Assembly (NCBI RefSeq): GCF_019443745.1
Contig: NZ_CP050948.1
Location: forward strand, 4,096,001-4,160,000
DNA: 64,000 bases
Reading direction: 5' to 3'
From: Iamia sp. SCSIO 61187
GTDB lineage: Bacteria; Actinomycetota; Acidimicrobiia; Acidimicrobiales; Iamiaceae
A program made the position numbers and the translations under genes. Positions 19,786 through 28,552 of this stretch are shown here, piece by piece (positions within the stretch are counted from its first letter, which is position 1; each line of letters starts with the position of its first letter). The notes beneath the pieces were generated by a model, which made no database searches, was not told the DNA's origin, and saw only the letters and a list, made by a program, of their open reading frames with translations.

Positions 19786-20988
19786 ATGCCAGTCGAGGGG
19801 AGACGCCCCGCACGGGGCCCGTGGGGTTCCACCGCCGTGGTGGGCATCGGCGAGACCGACTACCTCCGCGGCGCCGACGTCCACGTCTGCGACCTCATCC
19901 TCGACGCGTCGATGGCGGCGATCACCGATGCCGGGCTGACACCGGCCGACATCGACGGCATCATCCCCCCGCCGGGGTACATGAGCACCGAGGAGATCGC
20001 CGCCAACCTGGGCATCCCCGACATCGCCTACCACGTCAGCGTGCTCATGGGCGGCGCCTCCCCCACCGCCTCACTCCAGACGGCGGCGATGGCCATCGAC
20101 GCCGGCTTGGCCGATGCGGTGCTCGTCACCCTGGGGTGGAACGGCTACTCGGCGCTGCGACCGAAGCCCGACGCCCGACCGACCCATCGCACCATGAACC
20201 TCGGACCCATGGGCGAGACGGTCCGCAACTTCTACGCACCGTACGGGCTGATGTCGGCCGCGCAGCACTACAGCCTCTACCTCCGCAGCTACGTCGACAC
20301 CTTCGGGGTGCCCGAGGATGCGGCCGCCGCCGTCGCCCTCGCCTGCCGGGAGCACGCGCAGCTCAACGACAAGGCCCTGATGCGGGGCCGCCCGCTCACA
20401 CGCGAGGAGTACGACGCCTCTCCCTACATCGCCGAGCCGCTCCGCAAGTTCGACTGCTGCCTCGAGACCGACTGCGCGGCGGCCGTGGTCGTCACCTCGC
20501 TGGAGCGGGCACGCGACCTCGCCCACCCGCCCGTGGTGTACATGGGCGGGGCGGAGGGGCATCCGCAGCCCGCCGACGAGATCATCGGACGGCCGGACCT
20601 CCTCGAGCTGGGCATCCACCGTGCGGCACCGCGGGCGTTCGCAAGAGCCGGCGTCGGACCGCAGGACATCGACGTGCTCGAGATCTACGACTGCTTCACC
20701 TACGTGGTCCTCCTCCAGCTCGAGGCGCTCGGCTACGCCGAGCCGGGCGGCGCCGCCGACTTCGTGGCCGACGGCACCATCTCCACGGGTGGCCGCTTCC
20801 CGCTCAACACGCACGGCGGCTTGCTCTCCCAGGGCCACTGCTGGGGGTTGAACCACCTGGTGGAGGCGACCCGCCAGCTGCGGGGCGATGGCAGGGCGGC
20901 CCAGGTGCAGGGCGCCGAGCTGGTCCTGGTGACCGGCTACGGCGACCTGGGCGACGGCAGCGTCGCGATCCTGGGGGTCGACCGGTGA
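19786..20988 (+). CDS. Thiolase-like protein lacking the nucleophilic Cys (possible Ltp2-type aldolase)
   Basis: 400 residues, thiolase superfamily (SCP2-thiolase/lipid-transfer group). The segment that should carry the acyl-accepting Cys reads [15 protein letters not shown], without Cys. [14 protein letters not shown] near residue 345 keeps the thiolase His loop, and [11 protein letters not shown] the preceding helix. Such Cys-less proteins with a DUF35/OB-fold partner, as in the steroid side-chain enzyme Ltp2, carry out retro-aldol cleavage instead of thiolysis. Its stop overlaps the OB-fold gene start (GTGA), supporting a complex. The ATG follows GGAGGGAG. Paralogue: 29543-30718. Confidence 0.83.
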   Translation: MPVEGRRPARGPWGSTAVVGIGETDYLRGADVHVCDLILDASMAAITDAGLTPADIDGIIPPPGYMSTEEIAANLGIPDIAYHVSVLMGGASPTASLQTAAMAIDAGLADAVLVTLGWNGYSALRPKPDARPTHRTMNLGPMGETVRNFYAPYGLMSAAQHYSLYLRSYVDTFGVPEDAAAAVALACREHAQLNDKALMRGRPLTREEYDASPYIAEPLRKFDCCLETDCAAAVVVTSLERARDLAHPPVVYMGGAEGHPQPADEIIGRPDLLELGIHRAAPRAFARAGVGPQDIDVLEIYDCFTYVVLLQLEALGYAEPGGAADFVADGTISTGGRFPLNTHGGLLSQGHCWGLNHLVEATRQLRGDGRAAQVQGAELVLVTGYGDLGDGSVAILGVDR

Positions 20989-21407
20989 GCGGCACCTACG
21001 TGCCCAAGCCCGAGTGGCTCGTGCTCGCCTGGCACCGGGCCTGCCTCGAAGCCGAGGCTCTCACCCTGCAGCGCTGCGACGCGTGCGGGACGTGGCGTCA
21101 CCCGCCGCGGCGGTTCTGCGCCGATTGCGCCAGCCCGGCGGCGTCGTTCGAGCCGGTGACAGGGACGGGGAGGGTCCTGTCCCTGGCGGTCAGCCACCGC
21201 AGCCTCGACCCGGGCTGGCAGGCCGAGGTGCCCTTCGCGACGCTGGTCGTCGAGCTCGAGGAGGGGCCCCGCGTGCTGGCGGCGACCAAGGCCGCCCCGG
21301 CCGAGGTCGGCATCGGCACGGCGGTGCGCTGCTCCGTCGAGCGCCGGTCCGAGGACTTCGTACTCGTGTGGGCCGAGCCGGCGACCGACACCCCCATCCT
21401 TGAGTGA
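20985..21407 (+). CDS. DUF35 OB-fold protein with zinc ribbon, partner of the thiolase-like gene
   Basis: 140 residues from a GTG at 20985. The N-terminal helix [20 protein letters not shown] is followed by a rubredoxin-like zinc ribbon [18 protein letters not shown] (CxxC-x10-CxxC) near residues 30-47 and an OB-fold with [19 protein letters not shown]35 proteins associate with thiolase-fold enzymes and in ChsH2/Ltp2 complete the aldolase active site. The overlap with the upstream stop suggests translational coupling and fixed stoichiometry. Its first 22 codons reappear in the chimeric remnant at 35912. Confidence 0.85.
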   Translation: MSGTYVPKPEWLVLAWHRACLEAEALTLQRCDACGTWRHPPRRFCADCASPAASFEPVTGTGRVLSLAVSHRSLDPGWQAEVPFATLVVELEEGPRVLAATKAAPAEVGIGTAVRCSVERRSEDFVLVWAEPATDTPILE

Positions 21408-21441
21408 CACAGGAGGTCGACGGCCCGCCGTCGAGCGCACC

Positions 21442-22425
21442 ATGATCCACACCAGATTGACCGACCTGCTCGACTGCCAGCACCCGGTGATGCTCGCCGG
21501 CATGGGTGGCGTGTCCTACGCCGCCCTCGTGGCCGCGGTGAGCGATGCCGGCGGGTTCGGCACGCTCGGCGCCGCCCCCATGGGCATCGACCGCCTGAAG
21601 CGGGAGATGGCCGAGGTCCGCGAGCGGACCAGCGCGCCGTTCGGCGTCGACCTCCTCACCGCCCTGCCCGGAGGCATGGAGGAGCAGGTCGACGCGATCA
21701 TCGCCGGCGGCGCGTCGGTCTTCGTGGCCGGCCTGGGCGTGCCGCGCGAGGTCGTGGACCAATGCCACCGCGCCGGGGTCCTGGTCATGAACATGTGCGG
21801 CAAGGTTCGCCACGCCGTGGCCGCCGTCGAGGCAGGCTGCGACGTCGTCATCGCCCAGGGCACCGAAGCAGGCGGGCACACGGGCACGGTGGCGACCATG
21901 CCGCTGGTCCCCCAGATCGTCGATGCCGTCGGCGACCGGGTGCCCGTCGTGGCGGCCGGCGGCATCTTCGACGGCCGGGGCCTGGCCGCCGCCCTCGCCC
22001 TCGGTGCCGATGGCGTGTGGGTGGGCACCCGCTTCATCGCCACCCCGGAGGCGCACGTGGTGTCCGGCTACCGCGAGGCGCTCGTCGGGGGTCGTGACGA
22101 CGACACCGTCATCACCCGGGCCTACACGGGCAAGACGCTGCGGGCCGTGCGCAACGACTACACGCAGTTCTTCGAGGAGCACCCCGAGGAGCTGGCTCGG
22201 TTCCCCGACCAGATCGGCCGCTCGATGTCCGACGGGGCCATGCACCTCGGCGCCCCGCCCGAGACCGACGACATCGACCCGGCCAAGGAGTGCTACGCCG
22301 CCGGGCAGGGCCTCGGTGGCATCGACGAGATCGTGCCCGCCGGCGAGCTCGTCCATCGGTTCGTCGAGGAGGCCGAGCGGGAGATCGACCGGCTCGGCTC
22401 CCTGCGAGCGCCCGTGCGGGGCTGA
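21442..22425 (+). CDS. Nitronate monooxygenase-like flavoprotein (NPD family)
   Basis: 327 residues from the ATG at 21442; the frame is open to a TTG at 21400, and the AGGAGG at 21411 is rather far from the ATG, so the start is uncertain. TIM barrel with PVMLAGMGGVSYAALVAAVS at the N-terminus, the FMN phosphate segment VAAGGIFDGRGLAAALALGA, and the GTEAGGHTG motif with its conserved His. The annotated activity is FMN-dependent nitronate oxidation, but members in beta-oxidation operons often have other roles, such as enoyl reduction. Follows the OB-fold gene on the same strand. Confidence 0.8.
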   Translation: MIHTRLTDLLDCQHPVMLAGMGGVSYAALVAAVSDAGGFGTLGAAPMGIDRLKREMAEVRERTSAPFGVDLLTALPGGMEEQVDAIIAGGASVFVAGLGVPREVVDQCHRAGVLVMNMCGKVRHAVAAVEAGCDVVIAQGTEAGGHTGTVATMPLVPQIVDAVGDRVPVVAAGGIFDGRGLAAALALGADGVWVGTRFIATPEAHVVSGYREALVGGRDDDTVITRAYTGKTLRAVRNDYTQFFEEHPEELARFPDQIGRSMSDGAMHLGAPPETDDIDPAKECYAAGQGLGGIDEIVPAGELVHRFVEEAEREIDRLGSLRAPVRG

Positions 22426-22430
22426 CCGAG

Positions 22431-23351
22431 GTGACCCCGCTGCGCGTCGGCGCCGCCCCGCCCCCTCCGGCGGAGCCGGGTCCCGACGCCCAGGCCGCCA
22501 TCCTGCAGGCCATGGCCGACGCCGGCTGTGACCACCTCGTCGTCGGCGACCACGTCTGCTTCTTCGGTGGCTGGGGCGTCGACGGCCTGGTGGAGGCCAC
22601 GGCCCTCTCCATGCTCCACCCCACATTGCCCGTGCACACCAGCGTCTACCTGCTCGGGCTCCGACACCCCGTGCTGGTCGCCCGCCAGATCTCCACGCTG
22701 GCGGCGCGGGCGCCAGGCCGCTTGGTGCTCGGCGTCGGCATCGGCGGCGAGGACCGCGACGAGGTGCGGGCGTGCGGCGTCGACCCGTCCACCCGGGGAC
22801 GGCGCATGGACGAAAGCCTGGCCGTCCTGCGTCCGCTCCTCGCCGGCCGCACCGTGGACCACACCGGCGAGTTCTTCTCGCTGTCCGCGGTGTCCGTCCG
22901 CCCGGCCCCACCGGCCCCGGTCCCGGTCGTCGTCGGAGGACGTTCCACCGCGGCGGTGCGACGGTCCGGTCGCCTGGGTGACGGCTGGCTCGGCATCTGG
23001 GTGTCACCCGAGCGCTTCGCCGCGGCCACCGCCGAGGCGCAAGACGCCGCCGACGCCGCCGGCCGGGGCGACGTCGACTGGCAGCACGGGATGACGGTCT
23101 GGTGCGGCCTGGCCGACGACCGCAGCTCGGCCACCGACGCTGTCTCCCAGGCCATGGAGGGTCTCTACGGTCTGTCCTTCGAACGCTTCGCCCGGTACGT
23201 GCCGGCCGGCGCGCCCGCCGACGTGGCCGACGCGCTCCAGCCCTACGTGGACGCCGGCTGTCGCACGTTCAACCTGCTCACCCAGAGTCCTGACCCGTCC
23301 ATGATCCCGGGCGCCGTCGGCGAGGTCCGCCGGCTCCTCGCATCCGCCTGA
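22431..23351 (+). CDS. LLM-class F420/FMN-dependent oxidoreductase
   Basis: 306 residues from a GTG at 22431, five bases after the preceding stop. The luciferase-like TIM barrel is seen in the N-terminal strand, the HTSVYLLGLRHPVLVARQIS segment, LVLGVGIGGEDRDEV, and the middle RRMDESLAVLRPLL stretch. In actinobacteria these are mostly F420-dependent oxidoreductases; whether F420 or FMN is used cannot be told here. Last gene of the run starting at 19786; it has no counterpart in copy B. Role might be reduction of an enoyl or ketone intermediate. Confidence 0.82.
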   Translation: MTPLRVGAAPPPPAEPGPDAQAAILQAMADAGCDHLVVGDHVCFFGGWGVDGLVEATALSMLHPTLPVHTSVYLLGLRHPVLVARQISTLAARAPGRLVLGVGIGGEDRDEVRACGVDPSTRGRRMDESLAVLRPLLAGRTVDHTGEFFSLSAVSVRPAPPAPVPVVVGGRSTAAVRRSGRLGDGWLGIWVSPERFAAATAEAQDAADAAGRGDVDWQHGMTVWCGLADDRSSATDAVSQAMEGLYGLSFERFARYVPAGAPADVADALQPYVDAGCRTFNLLTQSPDPSMIPGAVGEVRRLLASA

Positions 23352-23556
23352 CCCCGCGCGCGACGTCGACGCCTGGCTCCACGAGACGGGTTCCCGATCT
23401 CACATCGCGAGTGGTGGACCCCGGCTCGCCGACCGACGCCGGCCTCGCCCATCCGATGCCGCCCACCCCCGCGGCGTGTGTCACCTGGCGACCACGGCGA
23501 CGTCCCGTCGAGTCGTCAGCCCCGCCAGTTCCCCTCCGCCAGAGTCCTGGGGTAGT

Positions 23557-23578
23557 GTACGGACGACGCTCACCGTAC
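23557..23578. promoter_or_regulatory. Candidate operator GTACGG-N10-CCGTAC
   Basis: Perfect 6-bp arms around ten bases, in an A/T-richer patch 100 bases before the aldehyde dehydrogenase start at 23657. Apart from this site and the 15-codon frame at 23617, the 305-base gap 23352-23656 shows no gene or repeat. Confidence 0.4.
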
Positions 23579-23616
23579 TACGTCTCATCACGACGCCGAG
23601 GGAATGGAGTGGCCGC

Positions 23617-23664
23617 ATGGACGAGGATCTCGGCATCCGGACCGTCCTCGAGATCGATGCCTGA
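23617..23664 (+). other. Possible 15-residue leader ORF overlapping the aldehyde dehydrogenase start
   Basis: ATG at 23617 after a weak GGAG encodes MDEDLGIRTVLEIDA and stops at 23664, overlapping the ATG at 23657 by eight bases. That arrangement would couple translation of the dehydrogenase to the peptide. It has no attenuator-like codon run. It could equally be chance or the tail of a lost gene. Confidence 0.25.
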
Positions 23665-25168
23665 CCTCCCGGCCCGGCCCGAACCCACACGCTCCGGGGA
23701 CGGGCACGATGCTCCGTCGAGCCTCGAGCTCCCGCACCTCGCCGCGTACATCGCCGGGCGCTTCGAGACCTCCGGAGAACCGTTCGCCTGCGAGAACCCG
23801 GCAACCGGAGCGGAGCTGTGCACGCTGCCGACATCGAACCGGACCACGGTCGGTCGGGCCGTGGATGCCGCGCAGACCGCGTTCCTCGGAGAGTGGGGCA
23901 CCTGGTCACTGGGGCGGCGCCAACGGGTGCTCGATCGGCTCTCGGATCTCCTCGAGATGCACCAACACGAGTTCAGCCGCCTCGAGAGTGCCGAGAACGG
24001 GGTGCCGATCGACCTCGTCGCGAGGTTCTCGGTGGCGGCCATGGTCAAGAACGTCCGTTACTTCGCGAGCTGGATCGACAAGTTCGGGGGTGAGGTCGTC
24101 CCCGTCATGTCCAGTGGCGCACTCGACTACGTGGTGCCGGAGCCGTACGGGGTCGTCGCGATCCTCACCGCCTACAACACGCCTTCGCTCTTCCTCGGGT
24201 CGAAGGTCGGGCCCGCGCTCGCGACCGGGAACACCGTCGTCGTGAAGCCTTCACCACTCGCATCGCTGACAGCACTCCGCTTCGCCGAGCTCTGTGATGA
24301 GGCCGGGCTCCCGCCCGGGGTGGTGAACGTCGTCCTCGGTGGAGCGGAGACCGGAGCGGCCCTCGTCGCCCATCCAGGCGTCGACAAGGTGAGCTTCACC
24401 GGCTCGCACGACGCGGGCCGCGCCGTGTCGAGAGCCGCGGCTGAGCACCTGACCCCCGTGGCGCTCGAGCTCGGGGGCAAGTCACCCAACATCGTCTTCG
24501 CCGATGCCGATGGCGGCCGGGTCGGCATGGGCGCGGCTGTCGGCGCGTTCGCGCTGACCGGCCAGGCCTGCGTCGCGGGGACCCGACTCTTCGTCGAACG
24601 CGAGGCTCTCGACCGCGTCCTCCCGGAGATCGTCGGTGCGACGCACATGCTTCCCCTGGGAGACCCTCAGGTCTCCGGGACAGTGCTCGGACCCCTGATC
24701 AGCGCAGCGCACCGCACGCGGGTCGAGGCGGCGATCCAGACCGCCCGTGACGGAGGGGCCGAGATCCTCACCGGTGGTGACCGCCCGGCGGACCCGAACC
24801 TGTCGAACGGTTACTACCTGAACCCCACACTGGTCCTCGGCGCGGCCGACGACTCGCCACTGGTGCGAGAGGAGCTGTTCGGGCCGGTCGTCGCGGTCCT
24901 ACCGTTCGAGTCCGAGGACGAGCTCGTCCGCCGGGCCAACGACACCCACTACGGGCTCGCAGCCGGGATCTGGACCCGGGACGTGGGTCGCGCGCATCGC
25001 GTCGCGAGAGCTCTGCGCGCCGGAACAGTGTGGATCAACAGCTACGGGGTCGTGCCCCACACGGCCCCCTTCGGTGGGTTCAAGCAGAGCGGGTCGGGGC
25101 GCGAAGGCGGGCGTTGGGCGATGGACATGTACACCCAACCGAAGAACGTCTACATCGACCTCTCCTGA
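23657..25168 (+). CDS. Aldehyde dehydrogenase (NAD(P)-dependent)
   Basis: 503 residues. The catalytic Cys is in GQACVAGTRLFV, the general-base Glu in LELGGKSPN, and the cofactor strand is in GNTVVVKPSPLA; GGFKQSGSGREGG is near the C-terminus. It oxidises an aldehyde to a carboxylic acid, which could feed the FadD ligases. It stands alone between two non-coding gaps. By eye its codon choice (more GGA, TCA, GCA, CGA) is less extreme than in its neighbours, which may indicate separate acquisition. The second aldehyde dehydrogenase (48345) belongs to a different branch. Confidence 0.9.
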   Translation: MPDLPARPEPTRSGDGHDAPSSLELPHLAAYIAGRFETSGEPFACENPATGAELCTLPTSNRTTVGRAVDAAQTAFLGEWGTWSLGRRQRVLDRLSDLLEMHQHEFSRLESAENGVPIDLVARFSVAAMVKNVRYFASWIDKFGGEVVPVMSSGALDYVVPEPYGVVAILTAYNTPSLFLGSKVGPALATGNTVVVKPSPLASLTALRFAELCDEAGLPPGVVNVVLGGAETGAALVAHPGVDKVSFTGSHDAGRAVSRAAAEHLTPVALELGGKSPNIVFADADGGRVGMGAAVGAFALTGQACVAGTRLFVEREALDRVLPEIVGATHMLPLGDPQVSGTVLGPLISAAHRTRVEAAIQTARDGGAEILTGGDRPADPNLSNGYYLNPTLVLGAADDSPLVREELFGPVVAVLPFESEDELVRRANDTHYGLAAGIWTRDVGRAHRVARALRAGTVWINSYGVVPHTAPFGGFKQSGSGREGGRWAMDMYTQPKNVYIDLS

Positions 25169-25175
25169 CTGACGA

Positions 25176-25193
25176 CGCGCCGGGACCGGCGCG
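25176..25193 (+). terminator. Hairpin after the aldehyde dehydrogenase
   Basis: CGCGCCGG and CCGGCGCG arms with a two-base centre, starting eight bases after the stop of the gene at 23657-25168. A G+C stem without a T run, the usual form in this window. Confidence 0.5.
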
Positions 25194-25289
25194 GCACCGC
25201 CGGTGATCCGGGTCGCCGTTCGGCGCGACTCAGCGGCTCGCTGTGGAGCCGACGTGACCGACCGGCGGCCGGCGGGTGGGACCGTGCGG

Positions 25290-26183
25290 TCAGCTCACCC
25301 GCTCGCCAATGAAGCGGGCGACGCGCGCGATGCCCTCGTCGGCCTCCAGCACGGCGCCGGCGAAGAAGTGCCAGACGTGGATGAGGTCCTCGCCCTCGAA
25401 CAGCGTCACGTCGACACCCGCAGCACGAGCCCGCTCGGTCACCCGGCGGGCGTCGTCGAGCAGCACCTCAGCGGTGCCGACCTCGACCATCAGCGGAGGC
25501 AGGCCGGACAGGTCGGCGAACAGCGGGCTCAGCCCCGGGGAGCCGGGGTCGTGGTCGGGGCCGGCGTAGGCCGCCGCCCAGCGCCCGAGGTCCTCGGCGT
25601 GGACCATGGGGTCGGCGTCGGCCTTCTCCGACATGGTCGCCCCCGACTGGGTCAGGTCCGCCCACGGTGACAGGCACACGCCGGCCGCCGGCAGCGGGTC
25701 GCCGGCGTCGCGCAGGGCCACCAGCGTCGCCAGCGTGAGTCCGCCCCCGGCCGAGTCGCCGGCGACGACCACCCGTGCAGCGTCGGCGCCGTCCGCGACG
25801 GTCCATCGGTACGCCGCGCAGGCGTCGTCGAGGGCGGCCGGGAACGGGTGCTCGGGGGCCAGCCGGTAGTCGACGGCCAGCACTCGGCCGGCGACGGCCG
25901 AGCCGAGGTGCGTCAGCATGGGCCGGTGGCTGTCCAGCGATCCGATGCAGTAGCCGCCGCCGTGGAGGTAGACCACGACAGGACCATCGCCAGAGCCGAT
26001 GCGCTCGGCCCGCACCCCTCCGGCGTCGACCTCCTCCACCGCGACGCCCTCTGCCGCAGGGAGGAGGGCGCCGAGGCCGTCGTAGGCCTCGCGCCACTCG
26101 CCGAGGGTCATGGGGGCACCGCCACGCTCGTCGGCCTGGGCCCGGAGCATGGTGACGATGTTCTCTAGTGCGTCGCTGCGCAT
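25290..26183 (-). CDS. Alpha/beta hydrolase, hormone-sensitive-lipase (family IV) type
   Basis: 297 residues. HGGGYCIGS near residue 75 is the oxyanion motif of the family, AGDSAGGG near 142 the nucleophile elbow, and the catalytic His is in LIHVWHFF near 265. It hydrolyses short or bulky carboxyl esters. It follows the acyl-CoA dehydrogenase by 35 bases on the same strand, so they form an operon. A collapsed copy in the same arrangement is at 40489-40830 next to the dehydrogenase at 40870. An esterase for a BVMO-derived ester is a natural reading. Confidence 0.88.
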   Translation of the reverse strand: MRSDALENIVTMLRAQADERGGAPMTLGEWREAYDGLGALLPAAEGVAVEEVDAGGVRAERIGSGDGPVVVYLHGGGYCIGSLDSHRPMLTHLGSAVAGRVLAVDYRLAPEHPFPAALDDACAAYRWTVADGADAARVVVAGDSAGGGLTLATLVALRDAGDPLPAAGVCLSPWADLTQSGATMSEKADADPMVHAEDLGRWAAAYAGPDHDPGSPGLSPLFADLSGLPPLMVEVGTAEVLLDDARRVTERARAAGVDVTLFEGEDLIHVWHFFAGAVLEADEGIARVARFIGERVS

Positions 26184-26218
26184 CGGGCTCTCCGTCGTGG
26201 TCTGGTCGGGCGCAATGG

Positions 26219-27511
26219 TCAGCGGTCGGTGCCCTGGGTGCCGACCGTCAGGTCGCGGAAGGCCACGTCCTTGTCGGTGCGCGGCTCACGGGGCAGGCCG
26301 AGCACCCGCTCGCCGATGATGTTGCGCTGGATCTGGTCGGTGCCGCCCCCGATGGAGATGAGGTAGCTCGACAGGCCGACCTCGTGGACGCGTCCGCCGA
26401 ACGGCGAGTCGGCACCCCAGAGGGTGGCGTGGGGGCCGCAGAGGCGGAAGAGCGTCTCGCGCATGGTCTGGAGCAGCTGCGAGGCGGCGAGCTTGCCGAT
26501 CGAGACCTCGGGCCCCGGCCGCCCGCCCCGCTCGACGGCCGCCTTCGCTCGCAGCTCTGTGTAGCGGGCGATCTCGATCAGGCTGTGGATGCGGGCGTAC
26601 TCCTGGCGGGCCACCGGATCGTGCGCGTCGCCGTAGCGCTCGAGCACGGCCAGCAGCAGGTCGGCTGCGCCCGAGCGCGTGCGTCCCGCGGGACGCTCCT
26701 CGTCACGCACCAGCTGGTCGGCCGGTGCATCGAGGTCGATCTCTCGGATGGAGGCACTGGATCCCGAGCTGCCGAACGAGCCGGCGCCGAGCATCGTCCG
26801 CTCGTTGGCGAGGGTGGTCAGCGCGACCGACCAGCCTTCGCCCAGCCCACCGATCTGGTTCGCCGCGGGCACCAGGGCGTCGGTGAGGAACACCTCGTTG
26901 AAGATCGCCCGGCCGGTCATCTCCCGGATCGGCCGGACCTCGATGCCGGGCTGGTCCATCTCGATCACGAAGTAGGTGATCCCGGCGTGCTTGGGGACGG
27001 ACGCGTCGGTGCGGGCCACCAAGATCCCGTAGCGGGCGATGTGGGCCCCCGATGTCCACACCTTCTGGCCGTTCACCACCCATTCGTCGCCGTCACGCTC
27101 GGCACGGGTCTGCAGGGACGCCAGGTCGGAGCCGGCGCCGGGTTCGGAGAACAGCTGGCACCAGATCTCCCCGGTGACGATGCCGGGCAGGAACCGACGC
27201 CGCTGCTCCTCGGTGCCGTGGGCGATGATGGTGGGCGCCGCCAGGTTCTGGGCGATGCCGGCGGGTGGCGGAGCCACACGGGCGTCGCGTCGCGCGTCGG
27301 TGACCCGACGGGCGCCGTCACCGGACAGGCCGCGCCCGTAGATCCCTTCCGGCCAGGTCGGGAACCCCCACCCGCTCTCGGCCAGCCGACGCCACCACTC
27401 GCGCAGCGCCATCTTCGAGTCCCAGTTGGCATCGAACCACGCCCGGGCCTCGGGGTACACGTCCTGGTCCGCTGGGTGTCCTCCCGCGACGCCTTCCCCG
27501 ACATGAGACAT
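26219..27511 (-). CDS. Acyl-CoA dehydrogenase
   Basis: 430 residues. Typical landmarks: WCQLFSEPGAGSDLASL for FAD binding, VNGQKVWTSGAH, the middle-domain ANERTMLGAG stretch, and the C-terminal GGGTDQIQRNIIGERVLGLP. Start is the ATG at 27511, which lies inside the GACA-N12-TGTC repeat at 27507-27526, so transcription may begin very near the start codon or the true start may be further in. Co-transcribed with the hydrolase downstream. Paralogous to 40870-42141 in sequence and neighbourhood. Confidence 0.88.
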   Translation of the reverse strand: MSHVGEGVAGGHPADQDVYPEARAWFDANWDSKMALREWWRRLAESGWGFPTWPEGIYGRGLSGDGARRVTDARRDARVAPPPAGIAQNLAAPTIIAHGTEEQRRRFLPGIVTGEIWCQLFSEPGAGSDLASLQTRAERDGDEWVVNGQKVWTSGAHIARYGILVARTDASVPKHAGITYFVIEMDQPGIEVRPIREMTGRAIFNEVFLTDALVPAANQIGGLGEGWSVALTTLANERTMLGAGSFGSSGSSASIREIDLDAPADQLVRDEERPAGRTRSGAADLLLAVLERYGDAHDPVARQEYARIHSLIEIARYTELRAKAAVERGGRPGPEVSIGKLAASQLLQTMRETLFRLCGPHATLWGADSPFGGRVHEVGLSSYLISIGGGTDQIQRNIIGERVLGLPREPRTDKDVAFRDLTVGTQGTDR

Positions 27512-27526
27512 GAGGGGTAGTGTGTC
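27507..27526. promoter_or_regulatory. Candidate operator GACA-N12-TGTC at the dehydrogenase start
   Basis: GACATGAGGGGTAGTGTGTC, flanked on the left by TGA to give TGAGACA as at 28404. It overlaps the ATG of the dehydrogenase at 27511. The rest of the 239-base gap to the TetR gene shows nothing recognisable. Confidence 0.35.
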
Positions 27527-27750
27527 ATGGCGGGGTGTAGAGCGCTACACGGCGCTGCGGCGGCGGCGTGCGAGTGGGTCGCCCGGGGTCGAGAGTCCAC
27601 CCGAGGGCGACCTGCGACCCGCTCGCCCGGCAGGCAGAGCGCCGGGACCAGCGAGCTTCGGGGGTCGACGCCACCCGGTCAGCGCGCCGACTGCGCCGCC
27701 AGCCCACCGCCGGGCACCGGTCGTCCCCACCGAGCCGACCGACCCCGAGC

Positions 27751-28371
27751 TCAGTCGCACGTGATCGCCCCAGCGCAGTACGTGCGCAGGAACTCGCGCT
27801 CCTTGGCCTGCGGTCGCCTGCGGGGACCGGCCACCGAGAGCAGCGACAAGATCATCCGGAGGACGAACTCGGCGGCATCCTCGGAGACGATGCCGTCGCG
27901 AAGCTGCCCGGAGGTGCGCGCCTGGTCGAAGATGGGCCGCAGGAAGTCCTGGGTCAGCTCGTACAGCGCCGCGGAGGCACCGGCGATGCTGGTCGTGTGC
28001 CCGGCGACCTCCGGAGCGAACAACAGGGCTAGGTGGTCGCTCCTCCGGACCGCTGCGACCGTGTACAGCACGCCCTCGACGATGGCGTCTCCGAGCGTCT
28101 GCTCCCGTTGGACGCGACGGTCGAGCGACGCCAGGAACTCTCTACCCTCCCGGAGCACGACACCGAGGATGATCTCGTCCCGGCCGCCCCCGAAGTAGCG
28201 GTACACGGTGGCCCGCGACACCCCGGCCTCGGTTGCGATGTCCTCGAGGGTCGTCTTGGCCACGCCGAACCGTGTGAAGCACACCTCGGCCGCGTCGACC
28301 AGCCGGTCGCGCGCGTCGTCAACCGAAGTCGGGGCCTCGCTGCCCCATGACTCTCTCGCCATCCGGGCCAC
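27751..28371 (-). CDS. TetR/AcrR family transcriptional regulator
   Basis: 206 residues (203 if the second Met is used). Helix-turn-helix region: LVDAAEVCFTRFGVAKTT, then LEDIATEAGVSRATVYRYF, a textbook TetR recognition helix. The C-terminal domain is long and helical. An inverted repeat with 8-bp arms (one mismatch) lies 32 bases upstream (28404-28429), suggesting autoregulation, and a related site is found at the promoter of the acyl-CoA dehydrogenase downstream. That makes this the most likely regulator of the 25290-27511 operon. Confidence 0.9.
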   Translation of the reverse strand: MARMARESWGSEAPTSVDDARDRLVDAAEVCFTRFGVAKTTLEDIATEAGVSRATVYRYFGGGRDEIILGVVLREGREFLASLDRRVQREQTLGDAIVEGVLYTVAAVRRSDHLALLFAPEVAGHTTSIAGASAALYELTQDFLRPIFDQARTSGQLRDGIVSEDAAEFVLRMILSLLSVAGPRRRPQAKEREFLRTYCAGAITCD

Positions 28372-28403
28372 CGCCGCACCCTACGCCATGCATCGTAGCC
28401 TGA

Positions 28404-28429
28404 TGAGACAGGCAGTACGTTCTGTCCCA
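28404..28429. promoter_or_regulatory. Candidate autoregulatory operator of the TetR gene
   Basis: TGAGACAG, ten bases, CTGTCCCA: eight-base arms with one mismatch, 32 bases upstream of the regulator's start. The GACA-N12-TGTC core is shared with 27507 and 42208. Confidence 0.5.
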
Positions 28430-28552
28430 TGACTGACCGCGAAGACCGGTCGACCCCGCGATCGCTGACGCGATGCTCGATGCCGCCAACAACCCGACGA
28501 TGACGCGCGACATCATCCGCCGTCCCGGCCCCTGACCCCCACGGACGCCCCT

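Larger units (their letters stand above)
15060..22425. repeat. Segmental duplication, copy A
   Basis: Holds enoyl-CoA hydratase, a ligase fragment, CMD protein, P450, thiolase-like, OB-fold and nitronate monooxygenase-like genes. The same families recur, with the same strands and nearly the same order, at 28553-36058. Corresponding proteins are much closer to each other than to other family members in the window: for example only about six differences in a 49-residue CMD stretch and about twelve in the last 112 P450 residues. The hydrolase and TetR genes at 16072-17529 have no counterpart in copy B. Copy A has lost its ligase gene except for a fragment. Confidence 0.7.

Noticed and set aside
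28437-28535. 32-codon open stretch ending NPTMTRDIIRRPGP
   Set aside because: It reads like the tail of a protein and lacks a start codon, but I cannot recognise a family; too short to call even as a remnant.
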